Part shown: positions 45,086 to 56,153 of the stretch, one piece after another | Position numbering within the stretch: the first letter of the stretch is position 1 | Layout of the letters: each line of letters begins with the position of its first letter | Assembly: GCA_002803225.1 (NCBI GenBank) | Contig: NXFV01001539.1 | Span: 1 to 64,000, forward strand | Direction of reading: 5' to 3' | DNA: 64,000 bases | Source of the DNA: Gamarada debralockiae | Lineage: Eukaryota > Ascomycota > Leotiomycetes > Helotiales > Hyphodiscaceae | The notes under the pieces: generated by a model | The model's database searches: none | What the model saw: the letters and a program-made list of their open reading frames with translations, nothing else | What the model was told of the DNA's origin: nothing | Translations under genes and position numbers: made by a program

Positions 45086-45603
45086 TCAGTAAAAGTGGGC
45101 CGCCAGAAGATCTCTGACTAGCGAACAGCTTGGCGTTGACATCAACTTTGTTATTTGTATGCATCCTCGCATCGCTGGTCCTGCCCTCGTCCCCCATTCC
45201 TTTGGAATCTCAAGCATGACATACGTCAATTTTTGGAATAAGAGCACGTTATGATACACTTGGTTGTCCAAAACTAAATCGATGAACCAATCGCTAGGAA
45301 ACGGACACTCTGCCGGCTTTCCCATATCCTCCGCATGTTCCTCCAACATCAGCGCATTCCAAAGGTCTTCAAAGAGAACTTTGAATTCATGAACAAGGTG
45401 TCGCGTTCAAAATTGAAGTAAATTGGCTTCCCAAGTAAACATCTGAAAGTGAGCTTGATATTTTTTCTGCGCGAGAATCCTTGATTTCTGGGACGTATGG
45501 AGGATGTTCGGGATTTGACCTTGGTGAAAATATTCAGCAGCGTAGGTGACCGGCGGATTGAATTGATCTTTGTTTCGGGAGAGAGTTTGAATCCCAACTT
45601 CAT
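45086..45603 (-). pseudogene. 2EXR-family pseudogene
   Basis: Two overlapping minus frames carry one ancestral product. The first includes GKPIYFNFERDTLFMNSKFS, matching GKAIYFDFARDTLYMYKLES of the intact gene at 46755-47496, and then runs out of frame. The second (from about 45400) reads FKVLFEDLWNALMLEEHAED and DWFIDLVLDNQVYHNVLLFQ, the expected downstream part. A frameshift near 45370 therefore splits the gene, and the N-terminal LPxEIR block was not found. It lies about 1.2 kb from its intact relative on the opposite strand. Confidence 0.65.
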
Positions 45604-46754
45604 GGGAGGTTTTGCTGGAGGTCTAGTCGCGTGGAGTCAGACTGAGGGTTCACACAACAGCGGAATTGGGAACGTACCTTAATATCCAAATACGATGATA
45701 TGCGATGTGCAGCGGAGTTGGAATGAAGCCGCGAAGGAGAGGCAATGTCGCAATGTTTTGGAGTTGACGTGTTGAAGTTTGATGTTGGACGTTGAAAAGC
45801 GACGAGATGTGCGCGGAGTAGAGCCCTCATGGCAAATATTTGAACCCGAAGTGGATTACTCGAGAAGCAAGTCATGGAAAATTGTTTATGCGGTAAGGTA
45901 AGCTGAAGAGGTACCGCCGTTCTGATCATGCGGCTGCCCATCGTGAAGATTTTGTCTTTCTTTTTTGCTCTGAAAACTGAGATATTTCAACTTGGGTTTG
46001 TTCTCTATGTTATAGTCACACAAAGTCCAAGCCTATCCATAGGCTCCTTGAGATGGAGATTCAGGAGTAGGTTTGGCTTGAATGTTGATGATTGGGTCGG
46101 AATCCATTAAAGCGAGTAGGCGATAGATATAAAGAAAGCAGGTGAAAACCAAGTTCTCTTAAAGCCTTGATTCATCACTGTATGAGTATATACAAATACG
46201 CCCTGAGAATAAAGAACAGACTTGATAAGTGGTTAAATAAATGCCTATTTCGATGGATTTGTACTGCTAGAAAGAAAGGCTCAGGGCAGTCCGCAAATGT
46301 GCCTTACACATGATTTGTTTCTCCAGAAAGATTCTTCGTCAGGGCCTCAATCATCACTCAATAAAGCTCGCATCAAATACGTACCTCTCTATTTGGTGAT
46401 ATCAATTCTCAAATTTTCATGCGCAGTCTTCTTAAAGCTAACCTGCAACCTTCTCGTTTAGTTCTTCAGGAATTGAAAATCACCCTCAGCGCAAACACTC
46501 AACGGATATAAGTCACCCCCAGTTCTCCACTTCAGATCTCTTCACTGATCTTCTCACCTCGAACTTCTCATATCATTTACTTGAACGAGTGTCTCGCTTC
46601 AGTCTTTAAAATTGATCGCTCAACCCAATTGAACAGAACTTTCCTCATCAATCTCAGTTTTCCATTTGATACACCCACTCCAGAGGCTCTCGAGATCAAG
46701 TTGGCAACTTAGTCTACCTCTTTGAACCTCAACCTGATCCCAAAATCCTTGACC
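45604..46754. other. Intergenic, no supported gene
   Basis: The 113-codon minus frame at 45600-45941 overlaps the pseudogene 5' side and lacks motifs. The stretch holds the promoter of the gene starting near 46755. Confidence 0.5.
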
Positions 46755-47496
46755 ATGCCGGCATGTCGACGTGCTCAACGTTTCAGCTTTCGAAAATCTT
46801 ATACTGACTTTGAAGCAGATCCGGTCTTCAGCAGGTCGAAGGAAGGCCAAGAGCAAGAATGCTACTGTCCAGGCCCCTCCTCCACCCAAACCCCAGTTCC
46901 ACCCGTTCCAAAGATTGCCTATTGAGCTTCGACAAGAGATCTTGAGTCTTCTCATTCCTGGCCCACGTACTGTCACTATATGGAGAGATCGACAGCACCG
47001 CAGCGGAAGAGAAGAAAGAGAGATCCAGAAAGCGGGCCCGAGACCAGTCCCCACCCCGCTTCTCCATGTCAATCGAGAGATTCGAGAGTTTGTAAAGAAG
47101 TTTTATACACTCACTTTCGTTGAGCCGCTGAAGGGCAAGGCCATTTACTTCGACTTCGCCAGAGACACGCTGTACATGTACAAACTCGAATCTTTGGAGC
47201 GATTCTTCGGCACCACCACTTCCAAAGTCCCAGAACCCCAACTTGCACACATGGCAGAGATCGAAAAGAGTCTTCGTTTCCTCTGGGTCAACACGATCTG
47301 TTTCAGCACACCGACGATCGGCTTGATCTCGCGATTCCACAATCTTGAGATTCTCATATGCCACTGCATCAAGCCTTACAATGAGAAGTTGCTGGTTAAA
47401 CAATGGACGAAGAAGGCGAAAAACAGCGGAAGGGAGCTCAAGATTCCAAAGTTGCTTCTCCATGGGGGAACGGTCTTGCGGGAGATGCAGGGATAG
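46755..47496 (+). CDS. 2EXR domain-containing protein, 5' exon uncertain
   Basis: The main open frame (46771-47496) has no in-frame ATG before the domain, so a short first exon from the ATG at 46755 (MPAC..) joined over a short intron to the SGRRKAKSKNATVQ region is likely; the donor there would be weak. The domain reads FHPFQRLPIELRQEILSLLI, PGPRTVTIW, LLHVNREIREFVKKFYTLTF and GKAIYFDFARDTLYM, then a second half ending LLLHGGTVLREMQG. All 2EXR blocks are intact. If no intron exists, the gene would be a frameshifted pseudogene at its 5' end. Function unknown. Confidence 0.65.
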
Positions 47497-47821
47497 GTAA
47501 GCACTCTCCAAAAATTTAAGCTCAGTCTAAGGGATTAAAGGAATTCTTTAGTCTACGTTCGAAGGAGGCAATACATAGAGGATTCCTGAGGAATGACTGG
47601 ATAATTATGGAACTTTTCATATCTGGATAGGCGATTGGTGGGAAACAGTTGATCAATTATCTGATCATGGAAATTACACGTGGAACTGCTCAGTAGCCAC
47701 GTTGGTTCAGCGCTGAGCTTTTTATAACCAGGCATGCGATAGAAAGGATGGTCATAATAGACTCAACGCGAAGATTTTACCATCTGTCTGCCAGCAGTCC
47801 TGAAGTGTGGAAGATGCCATG
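47497..47821. other. Intergenic, convergent 3' ends
   Basis: About 325 bp, no gene or repeat recognised. Confidence 0.6.
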
Positions 47822-49860
47822 TCAAATGATGATTGCAACTTTGAAATCATCCATGGCATCTCTGACACGCACTCTCTGTCCTTCCCTCTCCTGTTTCACA
47901 ATAATTTGCTCCAGAAGCTCTCTTGCTTTTAGGATGTTGCTTCCCAAGTGTTGAAGCTCTGACATATAAGACAAGATCCAGTCCTGATAGATCTCATCAG
48001 TAGTCTCGATGCCGGCAATGAAGAGTGGCAGTGGCCAAAGCAGTGATCTCGGCGTATCCAGGTACTTCGCTTTCCGTAAGCGATATGCGATCCGAATGAT
48101 TTCATGTGCCGCATCTTGGGACTCCGAATCAGTGCGAGTGTCAGGGTTCAGGATGCGATTGAGCATTATCGTAGCGGAGAGGTGGAGAGCAATCACTGTC
48201 AGAGCGTGGAAGGTTGTGCGGTCGACAACGTCTTTCTTGCTTGGATACGGCGCATGAAAGAGAACCGCACACTCCTATTGATGATATGAGAATTCTGGTA
48301 TACGTTACTCGGGTGTTTTAACAGACTTACAGCACGAATTCGCGAGATGTTAGCCCGAAGAGCCTGGATCTTCGCAGTTCGAAGTTCCTCGAGCACAGAG
48401 TTTATATTATCCTCCTGTGGATGTTCCTCATTCCATGCCTCAAAAGCATTGAGAGTGCTGAAAATAGAGAGAATATCGTCGCACTTCATGTGGCAAGGCT
48501 CTTGAAGTAAGTCCTCTTCGAGCTCTGTTTTCGGATAGCTATCCCCATAGCAATCACTTAAATACGATCGCCCTTCAGCCACAAATCTGAGAAACGGAAG
48601 CGCATCAAGATCAACGAGTACGCTCAACAAATCTCTCTGCTGCCTAGCTTTTTTGATTCTCCTGAATTTATGGTTCCCGAAGAGTGAACACCGAAGATCG
48701 ATGTAAGCTAGCCAAGTGAGAAGTCGACAGTCCAAGCTACTCAAACTTGGTTTCAATTCGTGCCAGTGCTGCTCGAAGAGCTCCTTTATCGAGTCCAGCC
48801 GATTATAGAGAGACTGGTAATCGCAGAGCATCATATCGCAGTGGCAGAGAAAGAATGCTGTTGACAGGAGCATATATAATCTTGCGGATTTTTCAGCATT
48901 CCGTCTGGTTAGACAGCCAGAGTCAGAACCACTCGACAGTTCGGCGATGATGCTTTGGACCGCGCTTGAAGCAGAGATATAATAAATAGCACCGGAATAT
49001 GCTGGATTCTGTTCTCGGCATGATAGGTAGGAGCAGGTCCAGCCCAGAATCCCATGCCGCAATGGCGAATCTGGGGTCCCTCGAGTGGAATCCAACATGT
49101 AGTTGTAGGGATTCCAAGTGGAGGATTTGGAGGTAAGAAGCTTCGGCATGTTGCTTTCGTAGCCATTGAGTAATGGCATCTCGCCTTGTGAGTTGCCGTA
49201 TACTTGAGGTACCGAGGCCGATATTGCCCATATCATGTTCGCGTCGAACGAAGAAGACGGGACAGCAAGCTCATCTGAGTTGTCCAACTGTTCGAAAAGA
49301 TCTTCATCGAACGCTGTGAGGGACACATCGGCGGAGACTGGGCTGAGATTAGTTGAGCGATTCGTATCAGGGACGGACTGAAAGGCCCAGTCATCCAGTT
49401 GGGGGTCCTCTAGATCCAACCCTCCTACAATGCGCCCAGAGACACAGTCTGTTCCAGAAGCCTGGCAACTGTTCAAAGCAAAATCTCCACCACCCAATCC
49501 ACTTGATAGCCAAAAAATTACATCTTGAGGCAATTTCTCGCCCTCCGCACTATTCGCCTGGCCATCATCAATCACCCCACTTTTGCGCCTGCCCGCGTTG
49601 GGATCAAGAGTTGCTCCTTCCTGGGATGCAGGGACTGGAACTTCAACCGCTGGGCTTAAACTGGTGATTGGACTCCAATTCTTGAAGTTTGCATGAAATG
49701 ACGGCGTACAGGTGAGATCCAGGCGCTGACAGTTATCGCAAGGTGTCTTCTGGACTACACATTTGACGCGCCTCCTTCTACACGTCAGGCATCCGGATAC
49801 GGACCGGGCACCTTTGCGACGTTTCGGCCCTGATGATGAGGCGATTGATGAGGCACTCAT
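47822..49860 (-). CDS. Zn2Cys6 fungal transcription factor
   Basis: Two exons, 49860-48331 and 48274-47822, with a 56-nt intron, give 660 residues. The start MSASSIASSSGPKRRKGARS precedes the binuclear zinc cluster CLTCRRRRVKCVVQKTPCDN CQRLDLTC (six Cys) near residue 23; an ATG 105 bases upstream is also in frame. The middle homology region (LDCRLLTWLAYIDLRCSLFG, VDLDALPFLRFVAEG) and the C-terminal helices (TTFHALTVIALHLSATIMLN) are typical of the Fungal_trans_2-like group. Such proteins bind CGG-type DNA sites in the nucleus, often next to the genes they regulate; here the neighbours are an MFS transporter and an acyltransferase-like enzyme. Confidence 0.9.
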
Positions 49861-50298
49861 GGCACACGCGTTCAAGATATGGGCAGTTGTTGGTTGAAGG
49901 GTGAAGGATCGAAAAAGGAAACTTCGATGAAGTTGCCATGGGAGGCCGTTGGAAGCCTGGAACAAGCGCTGATCTTCATCGGCTGCAGGCTTCCGGTATC
50001 GCTAACTTTGACCCCTGAATAGAGTGGCGGGAGAACTCATCAGGGTTTGGTGGAGTAAACGTGCAAAGGCGAGGCAAAAATGATCACATATCCAAGATAA
50101 CAGGTTTCGTCCAGTATTTGACGTTAAAGTTCTGTTATTTTCAGCGATTTCCAAATGTCACATAAAGTTCACTATATGTCTCAAGAATGGTTCTGACTGC
50201 AGCCCTGGCTGCTAAAACAGTCATACAAAGCGGAGAATTTGAGGTATCAGAGGTATCTAAATATCCGGGACACCAGGTCAAACTAAACGAACCCGAGC
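49861..50298. promoter_or_regulatory. Promoter region of the Zn2Cys6 gene
   Basis: About 440 bp between the regulator start and the transporter stop, both minus strand. No specific binding site is claimed. Confidence 0.45.
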
Positions 50299-52340
50299 TC
50301 AGTAAACATATCTAAATCTAACATGTTCCTTGTCGGTCAAGTCCAAGAAATCATAAGCCACCGTCTCAATCCCAGCAGGTACGGCGGCAGCCTTTCGATC
50401 CCTGCGACGGTTCTCGAGGTAGAGATAGATACTGCGAGGAGTTAGGAACTAATAGTCCAAAGAAATAGAGCCGGGGCTTACATCATGGCAATTTCGATCG
50501 CAATCATAAGTACGACGCAGACGTAGAAAGCTCGGAAGCCAGTCGGGTATCTCGGAGATTCAGAGGCCAAGAAGAAATGAGGAGCAATTATCTGGCCCAC
50601 GCTGTAGGCCATGAACAACATGACCTGCGCTTTATCAGTCCTCTCGGAAATAAAAGAAGGTTGGGATTCTCCGCAAACTTACTCCGCAAGTCGCCTTTTT
50701 GGTGAAGCCACCGATGTTGGATGACACTAAACTCATGCACATAATGTAAGGGATTGTATTGACGAACATGACTTGAGAACAGTCAGTATAGCGATGGGGG
50801 ACGATCCGGGTTGAGCACTCACTATAGAAAGCTCCAAGGCGGTCGTGTGCATGCGAGGTAGGTAAAGCTTAAAACATTAGTACCTACTGATTTAATAGGA
50901 AAGAAGACATACTGTCGACGAGAACAGCCCCGATCAAAACCACAGTGTTGGCGAGGATCATCAGCACGCATCTGGAATTGGGGATCATCTGGGTTGCAAT
51001 TCCCGCCACGACCACTGAGCACAACTGAATCGTGTCTTCGGGGAACGACATCAACGTTGCTTGTCGATCAGAGTATCCGAGGCCGGTCAAGACAATTTTA
51101 TCGAACTGCACATGTCAGCGTTCAGACCATAAGAACGAAAAGGGCAGCACATCGTACTGAAGTAAGGCCTCCACCAGGAATGCATTGCAGAAAAGCGATC
51201 GAGCACAACATCCACGCCTGTGGGTCTTTCAGAGCTTCCTTGACCTGCGAGACCTTGTAGCGGCGATTCTCGATACCCGTGTGGTTTTTGATGACCTACT
51301 AGTGTCAGCGTGTGAAATTTTGAAGTCAGATCAGCGAATGAATACCCTCATGACTGCAATTTTTCTCTCTCGTTCAGTCAAAAACCACGCCGTCATTGGC
51401 GATGTTGGTAAAAAGAAGTAGAGAAAGATACCCCAGCCAATCGTCAGAGGTCCGAAAATCAGAAAGATGATCTATATTTGGCTTCGCATCAGCTGCTGAG
51501 AAAAGCAAGGAGAAGAAGGGCTTCGGGAGTGACATACCTGCCAGGTAGCATATTTGCTGCTAGAAAATGTGTCACCTGACACAGCGTAGGTAATGGAGTC
51601 TGCGATGAATGATCCAATTCCACCCCCAGCCCACCAAATCGAGGCCCGTAGGGGCTGTTCCTTCCTTGTCCAGTATTGGCCAACCAAAACTGTCAAGATG
51701 GGAGAGAGGCAAGTCTCGAAGGCTCCTAGGAAGAACCGACAAGTCGCCAAAGTGGCAAACGAATTTGTCGCAGCCATACACGTGGTGACCATTCCCCAGA
51801 GGAGTACCATTGCACCGAAGTATTTCCCAATGGGAAGTTTCTGCATCAAGACAGAGCTGGGATACTGTGCAAATAGGTATCCAAAGTAGAAGATTGAGTT
51901 GACCCAGCTGTATTGCTGGCCAACGAGATGCTTTATTCAGTTGTCAGTTGCCTTTCGAGCAACTCTTCAGAGGTTTCTTACATCGTCGGTCCGGATACCA
52001 AAAATCGAGGCCTCGGAGAGGGCCACTTTATCGATGAACGAGAAGATATAGGTCAGTGTCATCTTCATCAGGAATCAGCAAATCGTTCGAAATAAGTCAA
52101 GAAGCAGCATACCATTGACAGCAGAATCAAATCCAGCTTCCAGCGAACCCAAGTTGCCTCCTTGTCCGTGTACTCGAAGACATCCTCTGTCCCCGCAAAC
52201 AAGTCAGCTGCATCATCATGGTCGACATTTTGAATTGTCGCCTTGATATCAGAGGTGTACGCCTCTTCGATACCAGCTTCGTGGATTGTATTAACGGCGT
52301 TGTCGCCTGGAAGAGGCTGTTGCTTCTCAGACAAATCCAT
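50299..52340 (-). CDS. Dal5-type major facilitator superfamily transporter
   Basis: Ten exons can be joined in frame: 52340-52113, 52062-51982, 51930-51538, 51471-51346, 51295-51158, 51105-50913, 50867-50823, 50771-50683, 50624-50482 and 50431-50299; 522 residues. After an acidic cytosolic N-terminus come KVALSEASIFGI, QQYSWVNSIFYFGYLFAQYP, RFFLGAFETCLSPILTVLVG and QYWTRKEQPLRASIWW, the signature of the allantoate/anion:cation symporter (ACS) family. The second half contains LPTSHAHDRLGAFYI, MSLVSSNIGGFTKKATCG and VGQIIAPHFFLASESPRYPT, also diagnostic. Twelve helices are expected in the plasma membrane. Substrates of this family are carboxylic acids, vitamins or small amides; the exact one is not readable. 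Confidence 0.92.
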
Positions 52341-52959
52341 TGAGTTCAGTGAACGAAGAGCAGTGAAAGGGATGAAGAAGAAAGATGAAGTCCCATGATT
52401 GCGGGGCTGGGATCATATGTATTTGAACGGCGACTGGTCTGACTCCTTACCCCCACCTTCGTTCACAACACTTCAACGAAGATAAGAAGATGGAACATAA
52501 CTCGTCGATCCCTTTGCAATTACTGGAAATAGTGATTGTCCGTATCTCTTTTGTTGCAGATGCGATGGATTGTTCCATCGTCGTCAATAGAACTAGATTA
52601 GGAAACTTCAACAGTGGATGCGGTGGGGTGATGAAGTTCCCCACTTTTGCGCCTCCTCAGCACGAAGTCCACTTCTGGAAATGATCCGTTCTCGTCGTCA
52701 ACAGCTCCCGATTGGGACATTTTAGAGAAGCGGCATCGCTTGACGCTTCAGTTTCAATCGTGAACCAACATTGAATCACAACAAGGCGTTGGATTCATGA
52801 AAAGTCTTTTCATCAAAGGACTCACTAAGACCGTGTCAACAAATATATAAAGCAACATGGGCCCTTATTCTTTGTGCAACTCGGACACCTCCGACACTCG
52901 CGATTCTACCAAGCCTTGCTGCTTTAACGTGCCCCTATTCTCCACCCACCACTACAATC
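52341..52959. promoter_or_regulatory. Divergent promoter between MFS transporter and acyltransferase-like gene
   Basis: About 620 bp between the outward-facing starts at 52340 and 52960. A TATATAAAGC stretch near 52843-52852 lies about 110 bp before the plus-strand start and is a plausible TATA box for it. Shared regulation of the two genes is inferred from layout only. Confidence 0.5.
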
Positions 52960-54331
52960 ATGCCGCACAGTAATAATAAGGAAGCCGTTGGATTAGATGC
53001 TCCTACTCCCACATATCAACATGTTGTGGTGGAAGGTTTTCCATACCAACGAGGTCTCTCTCATGGCCAGCAAGCTGGCTCAAAGATTCGAGCCAATGTG
53101 GATTATTATAAGCAGCGCGGGAAGCTTGCGTCAGGGTAAATTTCGAAATCCAAAACTTCGAACAGTTTACTAATCATTTAACCATAGACCCCTGATGTCG
53201 AGCATTATCAACAACATCTACATTCCCGCCATCAAAACTTACTACCCCAGCGGTCTCGAAGAGATGCGCGGCATAGCCGATGGCGCAGAAGTGACACTGG
53301 AGGACATCGTCCTTCTCAACGCTCGCTACGATCTCGCCAGAATCGAAGAAGAGCCCTCAGCTCATCCCTCCCCCAACAGTACATCCGGATTCAACACCCC
53401 CCAAGACGACCAAGCAAACGAATGCACCAGTGCCTTCTTCCTCCCGTTCGCTACCTCCAGCGGCGATGTCCTCAACTGCCAGAACTGGGATATGTCTGCC
53501 CGTCTCTGGCTGAGCGACTGCATAATTTACCTCGAAGTGCATCCAGATGCCTCAGAAAATAAGCCGTCTATGTTCCTTGTTACTGAAGCTGGGCAACTTG
53601 GGCGATCTGGGATGAATTCTTTGGGGATGGGAGTCACAGCGAACTCGCTGATGTCTACTGATGACTATATTCCACGTCCAGATGGAAAGCCTGTTCTGCC
53701 GATTTCGTTGCTTCGACGAATGATTTTGGAGAGCAGCCATTTGTCAGAGGCGTTGACGGCAGCGCAGAACTTCCCGCGTCATGTTTCCAACAACCTCACC
53801 ATCGCAATCTCTGAAGGCTTCGGCATGTGCCTCGAGATCACACCTGATCGTTTGTACAAGGTTTACAGCAACATCGACAACTACTATCTCGTGCACACCA
53901 ACCACTTCACTCACCCGGGATTTGAAGCTCGCAAAGATATTCTCGACAGATACCCTGGCGGCAGCAGTTGGTTCAGACGTCAGCGATTTGAGCAAGGGAT
54001 TCGATCATTCAGAGATGGGAAAGTGGATAATGAGAAGATCATCGATACGTTCTCAGACCATTTGAGCTACCCCGAGTCATTATGTTGCCACCCTGAAGAT
54101 GACCCCATCGATGCGGTAATTGGTCACCTGCCAGGGTATCCGTTCAGAAGCTCCAGCGCGACCGTTGCTTGCGTTTTGTACAATTTGACCCAAAGCACTG
54201 TAACTGTGTGCAAAGGCCCACCTTGCCAAGGAAAGTTCCAGCTCTTTCACGTGAAAGGCGAGAGAGCTTGGAAGAAAGTGGTGAAGGAGGGGGATGAAGG
54301 GATCATGAAGGCACGCCCTGAGCTTCCATGA
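52960..54331 (+). CDS. Isopenicillin-N acyltransferase-like Ntn hydrolase
   Basis: Two exons, 52960-53135 and 53188-54331, with a 52-nt intron (ACTAATC branch), give 439 residues. The family order is clear: FPYQRGLSHGQQAGSKIRAN, LEEMRGIADGAEVTLEDIVL LNARYDL, NECTSAFFLP, NCQNWDMSARLW, GMNSLGMGVTANSL and TNHFTHPGF. Cys138 in NECTSA is the expected autoprocessing site and N-terminal nucleophile of the acyl-CoA:6-APA acyltransferase (AAT, penDE) family; processing would yield alpha and beta chains. No C-terminal peroxisome signal ARL/SKL is present (ends ARPELP). No penicillin synthetase genes are nearby, so the substrate is probably another amide or amine. Confidence 0.9.
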
Positions 54332-56153
54332 AGCTTGGTACAGCGTTTATAAGCGAAAAGACCGATCTAGAAAGAGAATAGAATAGAATAAATGAATGAG
54401 ATATGTTGGTTAGACAAATCGAGAATTGACAATTGTGCGACTCTATAGGGCGGGAGGAGGAAAGATAAAATTAAATGCTTTAACGATGATGGTGCGGAAG
54501 GGATTATCGCCTAGGAAAAGTGGAAGAGAATTCGCCGGAGTTGGAGAAAGGAGGGAGAGAAATCCAATGGGCCGCGAAGCAGCACCAGGAAACATCAAAT
54601 GCGACACCCCATTCAGATAACTTCAGCGTTTGCAGAACATTAAGGCGAGATTTGAAAAGGAAATGATAGTTGGAGGAGGTTTGAAGGAGAAATCAAGAGG
54701 TGAATTTGTCGATTATCGGAAGGAAGCAGAAACATGACCCTAAGTTATACCCTTAATAAATGTGCCGCGTCAAAATTACCACTAAGGAGATGTCCAGGGG
54801 CAAGAAACGTAGTATATAACGGTCCCTTATTAGTCTCTAGGGATGTCGCATCGAAAAACAATATACGAATGATCCTTCCAGAAACTTTGTAGAATCGTTG
54901 ATTTTGGTTCATATACCCGATGACTAGTTAGAAGGTGGGACAGGCGGTTGGCAGCAACTTCACGGTAGTGAGTGTTGCGGTTAAACAGCTTCACGACCGC
55001 CTCGTGCCAATTCCTTGCAGCCCATAGATCTAGTATCTGCCGAGGACTATTCAGTTTAAGTTCAATTTGAATCGTGGGGCGTACGCCACAGATGAAAGGA
55101 CGCGGGATAAGGAGTAACTGGTGTGGAAGAAAGATCAGATGCCCAAGCCACATCATGGGCAGGCTTTTTTCAGCTCAAGGTTCATGCCGCCCACGCCGAC
55201 AAGCCCGGTACATTGGGCCTTATCAGATCTTTCCTGGATGGGCCTGTGATGGCTGATAATGAGTGCTAATTCATTGGAGTTTGAAAGAGGAAACTCCGCT
55301 TATGATGGGTGATCAGACATGGCTCATGCTAAATGCTCAGAGTAGAACCAAGGTGAACCCTTGGAGGTACGTTGGGTGCTCCAGCTATGACCAGACTCGT
55401 GACTATTGAGTCTGGCAGGGGAAACTATCTCCGGATTTGCGAATAGAGTGACGATCAGACCCTGAAAGAAATAAGTTTAGATTTGGGGTCCGCCATTTTG
55501 CCCACTTGAGATGGGCCAATGTGGAGAGTCGCTCCCGGCTTTGCAACGGCCGTAACATGTAGCATGTATGATGTAGCAAACGACAACGGCTGGTGAGCGC
55601 CGAATCGAAGAGAATATAAACGGGCATTCAATACTCGCATTGAATTTTGACCCAGTTACCCAAAACTGAGAAGATAAGCCAGATATTGTTTGAGAGAAGA
55701 CTCTGGTCGAAGCATCGGTTTTCTTGATGAGACTTCTTCTCAGAGCGATGAAGTTGGCTCTACGATATACTTTCTATCCCTTAAAGATATTGTTGTGACT
55801 TGAAACTCAAATAGAGTCAACAATAGTTGCTTTGTATAGTTTGTAAAGCATTTTTTAGATGCTGCGAATCAAACGGTGGAGCATTTTCATGGAAGACAAT
55901 GGGTCTGCGAAAGTCAGAAATATTCTCGGCTCTAATTGCCTCTTATAAGCCTCAGTAGTATTATGGCCTCAGGCATCAACGCTATCTAAGCCAGCAGCAA
56001 GCGGCCGGGAGATTGCTGCCTCAGGCTTCACTTACCTTATAGCGAATAAAGCTTTGGATCAAGACGTAGCGCAATTGTCGCGATCTCAGAATACGAGAAG
56101 CAACAGTGGCGTAATGGAAGGGAAACAGAGTGTACTGTGGGTCTGAAGTAGAC
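54332..56153. other. Long stretch without a supported gene
   Basis: The best frame, 54830-55156 (minus, 108 codons), contains LDLWAARNWHEAVVKLFNRN but no recognised family and may be a gene fragment. Other frames are short. No repeat or transposon signature was recognised in 54600-56150. Confidence 0.4.

Noticed and set aside
52960..54331. A penicillin biosynthesis locus
   Set aside because: Only the acyltransferase-like gene is present; no ACV synthetase or IPN synthase lies in the window, and IAT-like proteins are widespread in fungi.
54830..55156. Possible minus-strand gene with LDLWAARNWHEAVVKLFNRN
   Set aside because: The sequence is protein-like in places but no family, splice signals or start context could be supported, so it is only mentioned in the intergenic entry.
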